A stretch of 54,503 nucleotides of DNA, taken from positions 1 through 54,503 of the forward strand of contig CAYZIC010000006.1 in NCBI GenBank assembly GCA_964478335.1, read 5' to 3'. Both the position numbers and the translations under genes were made by a program. Shown piece after piece: positions 31,443 through 39,103 of the stretch; positions within the stretch are counted from its first letter, which is position 1, and each line of letters opens with the position of its first letter. The notes beneath the pieces are model-generated. The model made no database searches and was not told the origin of the DNA. It was given only the letters and a program-made list of their open reading frames with translations. The stretch comes from CAYZIC01 sp964478335 (GTDB taxonomy: Bacteria; Verrucomicrobiota; Kiritimatiellia; RFP12; DVOR01).

Positions 31443-32270
31443 TTATTTATTTGTTTTTTTACCGACGTTAAAGTCGCAGGTGTTTTCTTTACGCATGGAG
31501 TATGGAGTGCTGTTGCGATTGCCGACGATGATATGGTCTATGACGGGGATGCCAATGATTGCGCCCGCTTTGATCAATATCTCTGTGGTGGCGATGTCTG
31601 GTTGAGAAGGGGTGACGTCACCAGATGGGTGATTGTGAACGATGATAATCGAGCTAGCATTGAGGGAGATTGCGCGCTTAAAGGTCGTTTTAGCATCGAT
31701 GAGCGTGCGGTTGCTAATACCGCGTGTGACCTGCTCCGGTTTGCCAATTAGTAGGCATTTGGTATTGAGGTGAAAGACCCAAAATGCTTCTTGGTCAAGA
31801 TTAAAGGTCTGACAAATCATAAACTTACGGAAATATTTGGCGACGGACTCTGGGTTGTTGAGCGGGGTGCGGCGTTCTGAGTCGGTTGGTGAGAGGAATC
31901 TTCTTCCGAGCTCAAGTGCCGCGGCGAGGATGCAGGCTTTGACAGGGCCGATGCCGCTGACTTTAGCAGCGACGAGCGCATCGTAGTTGGCTTTGGCTAG
32001 TCCCTCAATGCCATCAAATGCATCGAGCATATTTTGAGCACAGGTGACGACGTTGGACGTTTGCGTGCCAGTGCCTAGCAGGACGGCGAGTAATTCGCTA
32101 TCTGAGAGTGCGCTGGCATCTTTTCCCATGAGCTTCTCTCGTGGGCGCTGGGCTTCTGGCATATCGTAGATGCGACGATCCTGTCGCACTTGTAGGGGGG
32201 GCTGAGTGGAGGATGGGTAGGAGGAGTGTGTGTCCTCTTGGGTCTCAGAGTGTGATTGGTGTGGGTGCAT
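31443..32270 (-). CDS. radC: RadC family protein
   Basis: A protein of about 275 residues in the RadC/JAB domain family. The first 40 residues are low in complexity (Ser, Thr, Gln, Pro). RPREKLMGKDASALSDSELL and AVLLGTGT form the helix-hairpin-helix-like region, and KVSGIGPVKACILAAALELG follows. The JAMM metal motif is HNHPSGD with the downstream D. Function in DNA repair is disputed for the family. The ATG at 32270 overlaps the 3' end of miaA by 26 bases; a longer start at 32312 would overlap more. Its 3' end faces direct repeat A. Confidence 0.9.
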   Translation of the reverse strand: MHPHQSHSETQEDTHSSYPSSTQPPLQVRQDRRIYDMPEAQRPREKLMGKDASALSDSELLAVLLGTGTQTSNVVTCAQNMLDAFDGIEGLAKANYDALVAAKVSGIGPVKACILAAALELGRRFLSPTDSERRTPLNNPESVAKYFRKFMICQTFNLDQEAFWVFHLNTKCLLIGKPEQVTRGISNRTLIDAKTTFKRAISLNASSIIIVHNHPSGDVTPSQPDIATTEILIKAGAIIGIPVIDHIIVGNRNSTPYSMRKENTCDFNVGKKTNK

Positions 32271-33153
32271 GATGCCTCCATGATTCAAAGACGATTTGAG
32301 CAATGGTATCAAGCGAGTCGGTGGTGGTGGGGGTAATCCAGGTCACGAGGGTTTGATGATTGAGCCAGGTCTCTTGCCTGCGGGCGAGTTGGCGGGTGCG
32401 AATGATGGTGCGTTCTTTAGCCTGTGCGAGGGTCATGTCACCAGAGATGCAGGCGATAGCCTCGGCGTAGCCGATGGCCTTTTGGGCGGTATTTGACCAG
32501 AGTGGGTAGGTGTCGAGGAGTCGTGTCGTCTCCTCTAGTAGGCCCATCTCATACATCTGGTCGACGCGTTGGGCGATGCGTTGATGAAGCGTCTCTCTTG
32601 GATAGCGCAGGGCTAAAATGGGGGAGGGTTGGAGTTCGCGCCATCGTGAGGGAATGGGTTGCCCGAGTAGGGTCAATTCTGCGGCGCGTTGTAGGCGTCG
32701 GGGATTTGCGGGATCGGCGAGGGCTTGCCCTGGATCAATCCCTGCATTGGTTAGAATCGTTCGCAATGCCTCTGGGGTCGCACTGCTGAGGCGCTCGCGT
32801 AGGTCTGCAGGCACTTCGCAGCTTGGGTCTAGGCCATGGATGAGAGATTTGATATAGAGGCCTGTGCCTCCCGTGACGTAGAGGGGCCGCTCAAGTGCTG
32901 GTGCTCCTTTGAGGCTGTCGAGCCATTGTGCGGTATTAAAGGTTTGACCGGGCTCAACGCAATCTAGACCAAAGTAGGGCACCTGGGAGCGTTCGGCAAG
33001 GGTGGGTTTGGCAGTACCGATGTCCATGCCTTTGTAAACGAGCATAGAGTCTGCTGATAAAATGGTTGCACCATGGGCTTGCGCTAAATAGTGCACCACG
33101 CTTGTTTTGCCACTTGCTGTGGCTCCTGCTAAGATAAAGGCTTGATGGTTCAT
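32245..33153 (-). CDS. miaA: tRNA dimethylallyltransferase
   Basis: A 302-residue enzyme that adds dimethylallyl to A37 of tRNAs reading UNN codons. The P-loop is LAGATASGKTSVV, followed by SADSMLVYKGMDIGTAKP and YFGLDCVEPGQTFNTAQW. YVTGGTGLYIKSLIHGL and NPRRLQRAAELTLLGQPI are family motifs, and the C-terminal helical part has TIIRTRQLARRQETWL. The length is normal. It overlaps radC at the 3' end and is followed upstream by a repeat-filled gap before lspA. Probably one transcript with radC. Confidence 0.95.
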   Translation of the reverse strand: MNHQAFILAGATASGKTSVVHYLAQAHGATILSADSMLVYKGMDIGTAKPTLAERSQVPYFGLDCVEPGQTFNTAQWLDSLKGAPALERPLYVTGGTGLYIKSLIHGLDPSCEVPADLRERLSSATPEALRTILTNAGIDPGQALADPANPRRLQRAAELTLLGQPIPSRWRELQPSPILALRYPRETLHQRIAQRVDQMYEMGLLEETTRLLDTYPLWSNTAQKAIGYAEAIACISGDMTLAQAKERTIIRTRQLARRQETWLNHQTLVTWITPTTTDSLDTIAQIVFESWRHHAPTPITL

Positions 33154-33164
33154 AGGGGCGATGA

Positions 33165-33242
33165 GCGGCTTGGCCGCGAATGGGGTGCCTGCGGCACGAA
33201 TGTTGCGGCTTTGCCGCGATTAATCGGGCGGCTTGATGCCGC
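33165..33242. repeat. Array of four mini-hairpins with 20-base spacing
   Basis: GCGGC-TTG-GCCGC (33165-33177), GTGCC-TGC-GGCAC (33185-33197), GCGGC-TTT-GCCGC (33205-33217) and GCGGC-TTGAT-GCCGC (33228-33242). The first three start exactly 20 bases apart. The first two are followed by ACGAATG or GCGAATG and the third by GCGATTA. The second differs in its stem yet stays fully paired. Another dyad, GCGTAGCGAGCGCC, follows near 33259. Confidence 0.8.
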
Positions 33243-33277
33243 AGACCTGGTTGAGCCTCGCGTAGCGAGCGCCTGCT

Positions 33278-33772
33278 CTATGCCTTGTCTTGGGTTAGGA
33301 TTTGGAGCAGGATAAATGCGAAGACGCTGATGCAGATGGCGCTATCGGCAATGTTAAAGCATGGGAATGGATAGCCGAATATTGTGATGTCGATCATATC
33401 GATGACGTAGTTGTGAACGATTCGATCGATGAGGTTACCCATGATGCCGCCGAATAGGAGTGCAAGGAGGTAGGGTACGGCACGGGATTCACCGAAGATC
33501 TTTTTACGAAAGAAAAAGAATGCGACCATGCTTGCGATGGCAAAGATTGCGAGGGGTATTTGATTGCCCGCAAAGATTCCCCATGCAGCGCCCTCATTGC
33601 GTACGTATGTAAATCGTAGCCAATCACTGATCAGTGGATACGAATGCCCCAGGGGCAGTAATTGGACAGTCCACCATTTGGAGACTTGATCAACGACTAG
33701 GGTCACCAAGGTGATCCCTGTCGTGATGAGGCCTCGTATGATGAGGGCTTGTGTGGGTCGGGTGATGGGCAT
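33278..33772 (-). CDS. lspA: Lipoprotein signal peptidase
   Basis: A 164-residue inner-membrane aspartyl protease that removes signal peptides from prolipoproteins. Four membrane helices are visible. Catalytic Asp residues lie in GNLIDRIVHNYVIDMIDI and FNIADSAI, and the NEGAAWGIF motif is present. The length is normal. It lies 9 bases downstream of the DksA-like gene on the minus strand and is probably co-transcribed with it. Its likely substrates include the TolC-family lipoprotein at the right end of the window. Confidence 0.96.
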   Translation of the reverse strand: MPITRPTQALIIRGLITTGITLVTLVVDQVSKWWTVQLLPLGHSYPLISDWLRFTYVRNEGAAWGIFAGNQIPLAIFAIASMVAFFFFRKKIFGESRAVPYLLALLFGGIMGNLIDRIVHNYVIDMIDITIFGYPFPCFNIADSAICISVFAFILLQILTQDKA

Positions 33773-33781
33773 GGCTCTGGT

Positions 33782-34486
33782 TTAGCTCTTGATGCGTTTG
33801 GCTTTTTTGAGCAGATCCTCGTGGGCGGTTTTGCAGGTCACGCATCTCACTGCAAAAGGATAAGCTGCGAGACGTTTGCGGTCGATCAAGCGTTTGCAGT
33901 CTTGGCAGACTCCGTAGGTCTTGCTGTCAATCGCTCGAAGAGCATTGTCAATCGCACGTAAGCGTTGGTTTTGTTCGTCAGCGCGATGCAGATCCAGATT
34001 GCGCGCAAAGGCAATGGTGCCGTCTTCTTCTGGATTTTCCCCGTCATCATGCTTGAGAGCATCCTCACGTGTCACCGTGATGATTGCGTGGAGCTTTTCG
34101 CGCTCTAATAAAAGTTTCTCACGAAATTGATCGAGGACATCGTCGGTGAAATGTGTTGTGCCATCCTTGGCCAAGCGAGGGGAACGTTTCTTTTTTGAAT
34201 TCATGCCCGATGGCGTGACCAATTCATAATTGGCGACAGTTGCGGCAGGTGTTGTGGCAATCGCTGTTGGCTTCGTGGGTGCTTCGATCACCTCGGGCTG
34301 AGCAGTTGGGGCTTTCTTAGCTGCAGGCGTTTTTTTAGTTGCAGGCTTAGCGGCGGTTTTTGTTGCTTTAGGCGCAGGTGCTTTCTTTGGAGTTGCGGAT
34401 TTGGTTGTAGCTGTTTTCTTGGCTGAAGAAGCTGTTTTCTTGGCTGCTGGCTTAGCAGTTGCTGTGTTTTCCTTGGAATTAGACAT
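33782..34486 (-). CDS. DksA/TraR-type zinc-finger protein with a histone-H1-like N-terminal tail
   Basis: A 234-residue protein in two parts. Residues 1-75 consist almost only of Ala, Lys, Pro, Thr and Ser with repeats such as AKPAAKKTA and KAPAPKATKTAAKPATKK, like a histone H1 tail. After a linker, FTDDVLDQFREKLLLEREKL starts the coiled coil, with DDGENPEEDGTIA within it. The zinc finger is CQDCKRLIDRKRLAAYPFAVR then CVTC. DksA binds the RNA polymerase secondary channel; the tail would add nonspecific DNA binding. AGGAGGT lies 5 bases before the ATG. It precedes lspA. Confidence 0.9.
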   Translation of the reverse strand: MSNSKENTATAKPAAKKTASSAKKTATTKSATPKKAPAPKATKTAAKPATKKTPAAKKAPTAQPEVIEAPTKPTAIATTPAATVANYELVTPSGMNSKKKRSPRLAKDGTTHFTDDVLDQFREKLLLEREKLHAIITVTREDALKHDDGENPEEDGTIAFARNLDLHRADEQNQRLRAIDNALRAIDSKTYGVCQDCKRLIDRKRLAAYPFAVRCVTCKTAHEDLLKKAKRIKS

Positions 34487-34843
34487 GGGTACCTCCTGAT
34501 TTTAATCGTCAGAACTTGTGCATCTAAATGAGGTCAATCGAATGCGTTCGCCTCTAAATACGGTAAGCATATTATCAAAATTGGGATCTAGATGCAATCT
34601 GATAATGTTAAAAAGTGATAGAAAAGGGCGTAAAAAGGTCATTTTGGGTAGATTTTGAGTGAAATATCGGCTCTTGTGCAGTTTTATGCATTGCTGTTGG
34701 GGTTTTGTCGAGTAGTCGGGATCTTTTTTGGGGTGAGCTACGATGTGGGTGCTTTTTCTCCCACAAGTTGGCACATAGAGGGTTAGAAGGTCGGTCACAA
34801 ATGAGGATGCGCCTTGGGTGCTCGTGTCTCATACCAATTTATA
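34487..34843. other. Spacer upstream of the DksA-like gene
   Basis: This AT-rich stretch holds the minus-strand promoter region of the DksA-like gene. AGGAGGT is seen next to the start, but no clear pair of promoter boxes with good spacing. No open frame here is convincing. Together with direct repeat B and the hisG leader it makes a 677-base gap. Confidence 0.45.
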
Positions 34844-34992
34844 GTGCATTCTCATTATAAACTAGGGGAGGCTATCACAGTGCGATTACCTTATGACTTG
34901 CTCGTGGCTTGCCATTGTAGCGGTATCGCACCGATAGCGTGTCTTATCATTACTTAAAGGAGGTTCATGATAGAGAATGGTGGGGGAGATTT
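34844..34992 (+). repeat. Direct repeat B, 149 bp, candidate regulatory RNA upstream of hisG
   Basis: The second copy of 31236-31385, in the same orientation. The GTGCGAT and ATCGCAC arms, the competing TATCG-CAC-CGATA hairpin and the AAAGGAGG site are all kept. ATG at 34967 opens a 11-codon frame starting MIENGGGD and ending at TAG (35000-35002). The two copies differ mainly before the first arm and after GGGGGAGATTT. Confidence 0.7.
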
Positions 34993-35041
34993 CGAGTGCT
35001 AGTGGTCACAAACTCGATTTGAGCGAGTGGCTCGGGTTGGT

Positions 35042-35086
35042 GAATGGCCGTTTTTTGGGCTATAGAGCGCAAAAAAAAGGCCGTTC
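35042..35086 (+). promoter_or_regulatory. Leader hairpin upstream of hisG
   Basis: GAATGGCC near 35042 can pair with GGCCGTTC near 35079, and GTTTTTT with AAAAAAA inside. It resembles an attenuator or terminator stem. It lies about 80 bases before hisG, whose expression it could control. No histidine-codon leader peptide was seen. Confidence 0.5.
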
Positions 35087-35163
35087 AGTGCCTTTTGTGC
35101 TTGCATTTTGTCTGCGATTTTGAGATAGTATCCATATTTCACATACGAATAAGAAGGATAATC

Positions 35164-36033
35164 ATGTCAATTGTTTTAGGAATTCCCAAAGGTAGCTTGC
35201 AAGATGCCACATTTGCCTTGATGAAAAAGGCGGGCTTTAGCATGAGCTGCAGTTCTCGCTCCTATACACCCACAGTCAACGATCCCGAGTTGAAGTGCCG
35301 GTTGCTGCGCCCTCAAGAAATTGCCCGTTATGTCGAATTGGGCTTGCTTGATGCAGGTATTACTGGTCATGACTGGATCTATGAAAATGGTGCCGATGTA
35401 CATGAAGTTTGCGAAATGTGCTATTCTAAGGCAACCTCTAATCCTGTGCGTTGGGTTGTGGCAGTGCCTATGGATTCTCCAATCCAGAGCGTTAAGGATC
35501 TCGAAGGCAAGCGTATCGCTACTGAAGCGCCTGGGATTGTTTCGCGTTACCTCGACAAACATGGAGTCAAGGCTTCTATCGAATTTTCTTGGGGTGCAAC
35601 CGAGGTTAAGGCACCTGAATTGGTCGACGCAATTGTCGATTTGACGGAGACGGGGTCCTCTTTGCGTGCAAACAACCTTCGTATCGTCGATACCATTTTG
35701 ACCTCAACGACGCGCTTGGTTGCGAATAAGCAAGCTTGGGAAGATCCAGTCAAGCGTAAAAAGGTTGAACAACTCGCAATGCTTTTGCAGGGAGCAATCG
35801 CTGCTCAAAATCGTGTGCTTTTGAAGATGAATGCGCCAGCAAGTAGTGTTGAGGCCATCGCCAAGATTCTGCCTTCGCTTCAAGCACCTACTGTAAATCA
35901 GATCAATGCAGATGGCTGGGTGGCCGTTGAAACAGTAATCGATGAAGGTGTCGTTCGCGACATTATCCCTCAGCTTCGTGAAGCTGGAGCAACGGGGATC
36001 ATCGAGCTGGCATTGAATAAAGTCATTTTTTAA
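35164..36033 (+). CDS. hisG: ATP phosphoribosyltransferase, long form
   Basis: A 289-residue enzyme for the first step of histidine synthesis, joining ATP and PRPP. It begins IVLGIPKGSLQDATFALMKK, with LLDAGITGHDWIYENG, KRIATEAPGIVSRYLDKHGV and VDAIVDLTETGSSLRANNL as the catalytic core. The C-terminal 75 residues (ILPSLQAPTVNQI, VAVETVIDEG) form the regulatory ACT-like domain, so this is the long, histidine-inhibited type that works without HisZ. AAGGA precedes the ATG at 35164; an in-frame upstream start at 35044 would translate the leader hairpin. A ribosomal protein gene follows 24 bases later. Confidence 0.95.
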   Translation: MSIVLGIPKGSLQDATFALMKKAGFSMSCSSRSYTPTVNDPELKCRLLRPQEIARYVELGLLDAGITGHDWIYENGADVHEVCEMCYSKATSNPVRWVVAVPMDSPIQSVKDLEGKRIATEAPGIVSRYLDKHGVKASIEFSWGATEVKAPELVDAIVDLTETGSSLRANNLRIVDTILTSTTRLVANKQAWEDPVKRKKVEQLAMLLQGAIAAQNRVLLKMNAPASSVEAIAKILPSLQAPTVNQINADGWVAVETVIDEGVVRDIIPQLREAGATGIIELALNKVIF

Positions 36034-36057
36034 TCAACCCAAATCAGGAGTAACACC

Positions 36058-36144
36058 GTGGGCTCTATCAAGAAAAAACGTCGTGCTAAGATGTCTAAGC
36101 ACAAGTATCGTAAACGCCTAAAGGCGAATCGTCACAAGAACTAA
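36058..36144 (+). CDS. 28-residue AURKAIP1/COX24-domain ribosomal protein (bS22/mS38-like)
   Basis: A very small basic protein reading MGSIKKKRRAKMSKHKYRKR, then LKANRHKN. It starts with GTG at 36058, with CAGGAG seven bases upstream. It matches the family of mitochondrial mS38 (AURKAIP1, COX24) and mycobacterial bS22, which start MGSVIKKRRKRM and bind near the decoding centre of the small subunit. More than half of its residues are Lys, Arg or His. It follows hisG by 24 bases and is followed by a terminator, so both genes probably share one transcript. It is easily missed by gene finders because of its length and GTG start. Confidence 0.88.
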   Translation: MGSIKKKRRAKMSKHKYRKRLKANRHKN

Positions 36145-36161
36145 GTTCTTACGATGGTGAG

Positions 36162-36197
36162 AAAAGTCGTTGTGGGGATACTCGCAGCGACTTTTTT
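36162..36197 (+). terminator. Rho-independent terminator after hisG and the small ribosomal protein
   Basis: AAAAGTCG pairs with CGACTTTT, and a T-run follows. The loop part TTGTGGGGATACTCGCAG may pair further. It ends the hisG transcript. Confidence 0.85.
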
Positions 36198-36300
36198 TAG
36201 TGCGTGAGTAGGCCTACTAGTGGTTGGCGAAGCTGTAATACCCGCAGAACTTGCAGTCCTCGCAGTTGATAGGGGTGAGTTTGATATCGAGATATGAAAG

Positions 36301-37659
36301 ATGGCATTATCACAAAACTTAGGAAAAGACCCCGTTGGTAGCTTGGTGATTAATTTGGCCGTGCCTGCGATGATCGCTCAGTTGGTGATGGTCTTGTATA
36401 ATGTTGTAGATCGTATTTTTATAGGTCGCATCCCTGAGGTTGGAGAATTGGCATTGGCTGGAGTGGGGGTATGTGGGCCGATTGTGGCCTTTTTGTCTTC
36501 CTTTGGTACGCTCATCGGTTTGGGTGGGTCGATCTTAATGGCGATGCGCTTAGGGGAGATAAAGCGCCAGCATGCTAAACAAATTTTGGCAAATAGCTTC
36601 CTGCTCTTGGTGGCAATCTCTCTAGGGTTAACCATTCTTTTTCTCTTAATCAAGTCCCCTTTAATCTCGTGGTTTGGTGCGAGTGATGCTACGTATCCAT
36701 TTGCTAATACCTATTTAACGATCTACACGCTGGGGACATCCTTTGCTGTTGTGGCACTTGGGTTGACCTTTTTTATCAATTGTCAAGGGTTTGCGATCTT
36801 GAGCATGGTGACAATTGTGATTGGTGCGGTAGTGAATGTCATACTGGATGCGCTTTTTATTCTTGTCTTTGAATGGGGCGTAGCGGGTGCCGCTTGGGCG
36901 ACGGTGATTGCTCAGGTGTGTTCGTGTCTATTTGCTGTTGGCTTTTTATGCTCAAAATATAGTCCAACGCCTATTTCTTTTCGGCGTTATTCTTATCGTC
37001 TGATGGGACACATTGTCAAGATGGGCTTGCCACCCTTTATTATCTTAGCAACTGATAGTTTGATATTCATTGCCCTCAATGCTTGCCTGCAGCATTTTGG
37101 AGGCCCCATTAAGGGAGACCAATTAATCGTGTGTGGGATCGTGGCGCAGAGTTACTTGCAGTTGATTATTGGGCCGTTGCTTGGGTTGACAGGAGGCACG
37201 CAGGCGATCTTAAGCTACAATTATGGTGCTTGTGCATTTGATCGCATACGCGAGACTGAGAGCTGGATCCTTTTTTGGGCGGTGGCATTTACTACGTGTA
37301 TGACACTTGTGACACCAGTGATTGCGCCGCCATTTGTGGCGTGGTTTGTGACTGATCCTACGCTAATAACGATGGCGACTCGTGCGCTCTATATTTTTGT
37401 AATAGCGTTGATCCCGCTCTCAATCGAGTATACTTTTGTGGATGGACTTACGGCTCTGGGGCGCATTCGAACGGCTCTTGTGCTGGCGGGTTTTCGAAAA
37501 TCGACCTTTGTGATTGCGAGTTTTCTTTTTGCCGCTTATTTTGGTGCAGAGTATGCTTTTTATGGTCAGCCCTTTGCTGATGCTTGTGCTACGGTCGTTG
37601 TGGGAATTGCCTTTGTTTGCGTTTTTGAGCGTCATCTTCAAGCACGCAAGGATGCCTAA
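36301..37659 (+). CDS. MATE family multidrug efflux protein
   Basis: A 452-residue inner-membrane protein with twelve hydrophobic segments in two similar halves, as in MATE exporters that expel cationic drugs or toxins with Na+ or H+. The first half has LVINLAVPAMIAQLVMVLYN then DRIFIGRI, and the second half has IVKMGLPPFIILATDSLIFI. LGLTGGTQAILSYNYGA is also characteristic. The substrate is unknown. A GATATGAAAG stretch precedes the ATG, without a strong ribosome-binding site. It is monocistronic, after the hisG terminator. Confidence 0.92.
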   Translation: MALSQNLGKDPVGSLVINLAVPAMIAQLVMVLYNVVDRIFIGRIPEVGELALAGVGVCGPIVAFLSSFGTLIGLGGSILMAMRLGEIKRQHAKQILANSFLLLVAISLGLTILFLLIKSPLISWFGASDATYPFANTYLTIYTLGTSFAVVALGLTFFINCQGFAILSMVTIVIGAVVNVILDALFILVFEWGVAGAAWATVIAQVCSCLFAVGFLCSKYSPTPISFRRYSYRLMGHIVKMGLPPFIILATDSLIFIALNACLQHFGGPIKGDQLIVCGIVAQSYLQLIIGPLLGLTGGTQAILSYNYGACAFDRIRETESWILFWAVAFTTCMTLVTPVIAPPFVAWFVTDPTLITMATRALYIFVIALIPLSIEYTFVDGLTALGRIRTALVLAGFRKSTFVIASFLFAAYFGAEYAFYGQPFADACATVVVGIAFVCVFERHLQARKDA

Positions 37660-37856
37660 GCGGTCTATTGTCTGGTCAGTTTGCGCCTCATTGGTTATTC
37701 TAGCCTAGCAACCTCGCTAGAATGTGCATTTTTTTGCACCTTTGCCTTAAAAGAGGGTTGCAATTTAGGGTTAAAACTGCTATCCTATACTCATACAAAT
37801 TGGGGAATCCACCCTAACTGTGGTTCTGTAATTTTTGATACTAAGGAGAGCTGTTA

Positions 37857-38933
37857 ATGATCCAACAATCTGAACCTCGAGTCCTCGTCGAACCTTTTGA
37901 TATGTTACCTGATGGCAGAGTTGTCTTGGCTTATATTTTAGACAATGGTTGTGGGATGACGCTCAAGGTGCTCAATTATGGCGGTACGGTGACAGCGCTC
38001 ACAGTCCCCTATGGCAACCAGTCTCGTGACGTGGTGATTGGCTTTAATACGATCGCGGGTTGGCTGAAAGAGCCCTACTACGGCTCTTTGATTGGACGCG
38101 TGGGTAATCGTATTGCGATGGGGCGTTTTAGCCTCGATGGTCAGGATTACACATTGGTCACTAATAATGATCCTGGTGGGATCCCCTGTGCGCTGCATGG
38201 TGGTACGGTTGGCTTTAATGCCAAGATCTGGCAGTGTGAACCTTTCTTTGATGAGGGGCAGCCAGGTCTCAAGCTCGCGCTTGAATCTCCCGATGGCGAA
38301 GAGGGCTATCCTGGCACTGTCTCTGTTGAGGTGACCTATCTCTTGACCTTCGATAATACCTGGCGCATTACCTATCGCGCAACGACCGACCAAACGACGC
38401 CGATCAATCTCACGCAGCATGCCTACTTTAATCTCAAGGGTGAAAGCCAAGGCGACATCTTGGATCACACTTTGGAGGTCAATGCCGATCGCTATACGCC
38501 TGTTAATCCTGGCTTGATCCCCACGGGAGAGCTCGCATCAGTCGCTGGGACGCCCTTTGACTTTACTCAGCCGCGTTTGCTGGGTGATGCGGTCGATGCT
38601 GACAATGATCAGATCCGCTATGGTGCGGGCTATGACCACAACTTTGTCATCAATCAAGCTGCGCCCAATATCTTGACCCAGGCGGTTCGCTTGACTGCTC
38701 CTGATGGCTGCGCCATGGAGGTTTGGACGACTGAGCCTGGCATCCAGGTCTACACGGGCAACTACATTCCCAACGGCATGGCCGGCAAGACCCAGCCCTA
38801 CGTCCGCCGCGGGGGGGTGGCATTAGAAACGCAACACTTCGCCGACTCGGTTAATCAGCCGGCATTCCCCACGACGATCCTTAACCCTGGCGAAACCTAT
38901 TCCTCGACTACGGAGTATCGATTCTCCTATTAA
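37857..38933 (+). CDS. galM: Aldose 1-epimerase
   Basis: A 358-residue galactose mutarotase that interconverts alpha and beta anomers of hexoses. It has LKVLNYGGTVTALTVPYGNQ, the YYGSLIGRVGNRIAMGRF motif, LHGGTVGFNAKIW with the catalytic His region, NLTQHAYFNLKGE with the second His, GAGYDHNFVI, and the Glu in GVALETQHFADSVNQPAFP. AAGGAG lies 9 bases before the ATG. The gene is followed by a sodium/solute symporter in the same direction, so the pair probably imports and processes a sugar such as galactose or glucose. Codons are C-rich, as in highly expressed genes. Confidence 0.96.
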   Translation: MIQQSEPRVLVEPFDMLPDGRVVLAYILDNGCGMTLKVLNYGGTVTALTVPYGNQSRDVVIGFNTIAGWLKEPYYGSLIGRVGNRIAMGRFSLDGQDYTLVTNNDPGGIPCALHGGTVGFNAKIWQCEPFFDEGQPGLKLALESPDGEEGYPGTVSVEVTYLLTFDNTWRITYRATTDQTTPINLTQHAYFNLKGESQGDILDHTLEVNADRYTPVNPGLIPTGELASVAGTPFDFTQPRLLGDAVDADNDQIRYGAGYDHNFVINQAAPNILTQAVRLTAPDGCAMEVWTTEPGIQVYTGNYIPNGMAGKTQPYVRRGGVALETQHFADSVNQPAFPTTILNPGETYSSTTEYRFSY

Positions 38934-39103
38934 CCCATTTGCAGTCGTCGGGTGACGGCTGCACTACTTACACCGAGCTTATTTGAGCAAGGTTTTACCG
39001 CGCCGCAATTCGAGTGGATTGTTGGCAAGATTACTAACCCCCTGTGGTTTCCTCATCACAGGAGATGACCTCTTAACTGAGGGAATCACAATAAGGAAAA
39101 ACA
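38934..39103. other. Spacer between galM and the symporter gene
   Basis: CCTGTG near 39041 pairs with CACAGG near 39057 to form a small hairpin in front of the symporter. ATAAGGA precedes its ATG. No gene is seen. Confidence 0.45.
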
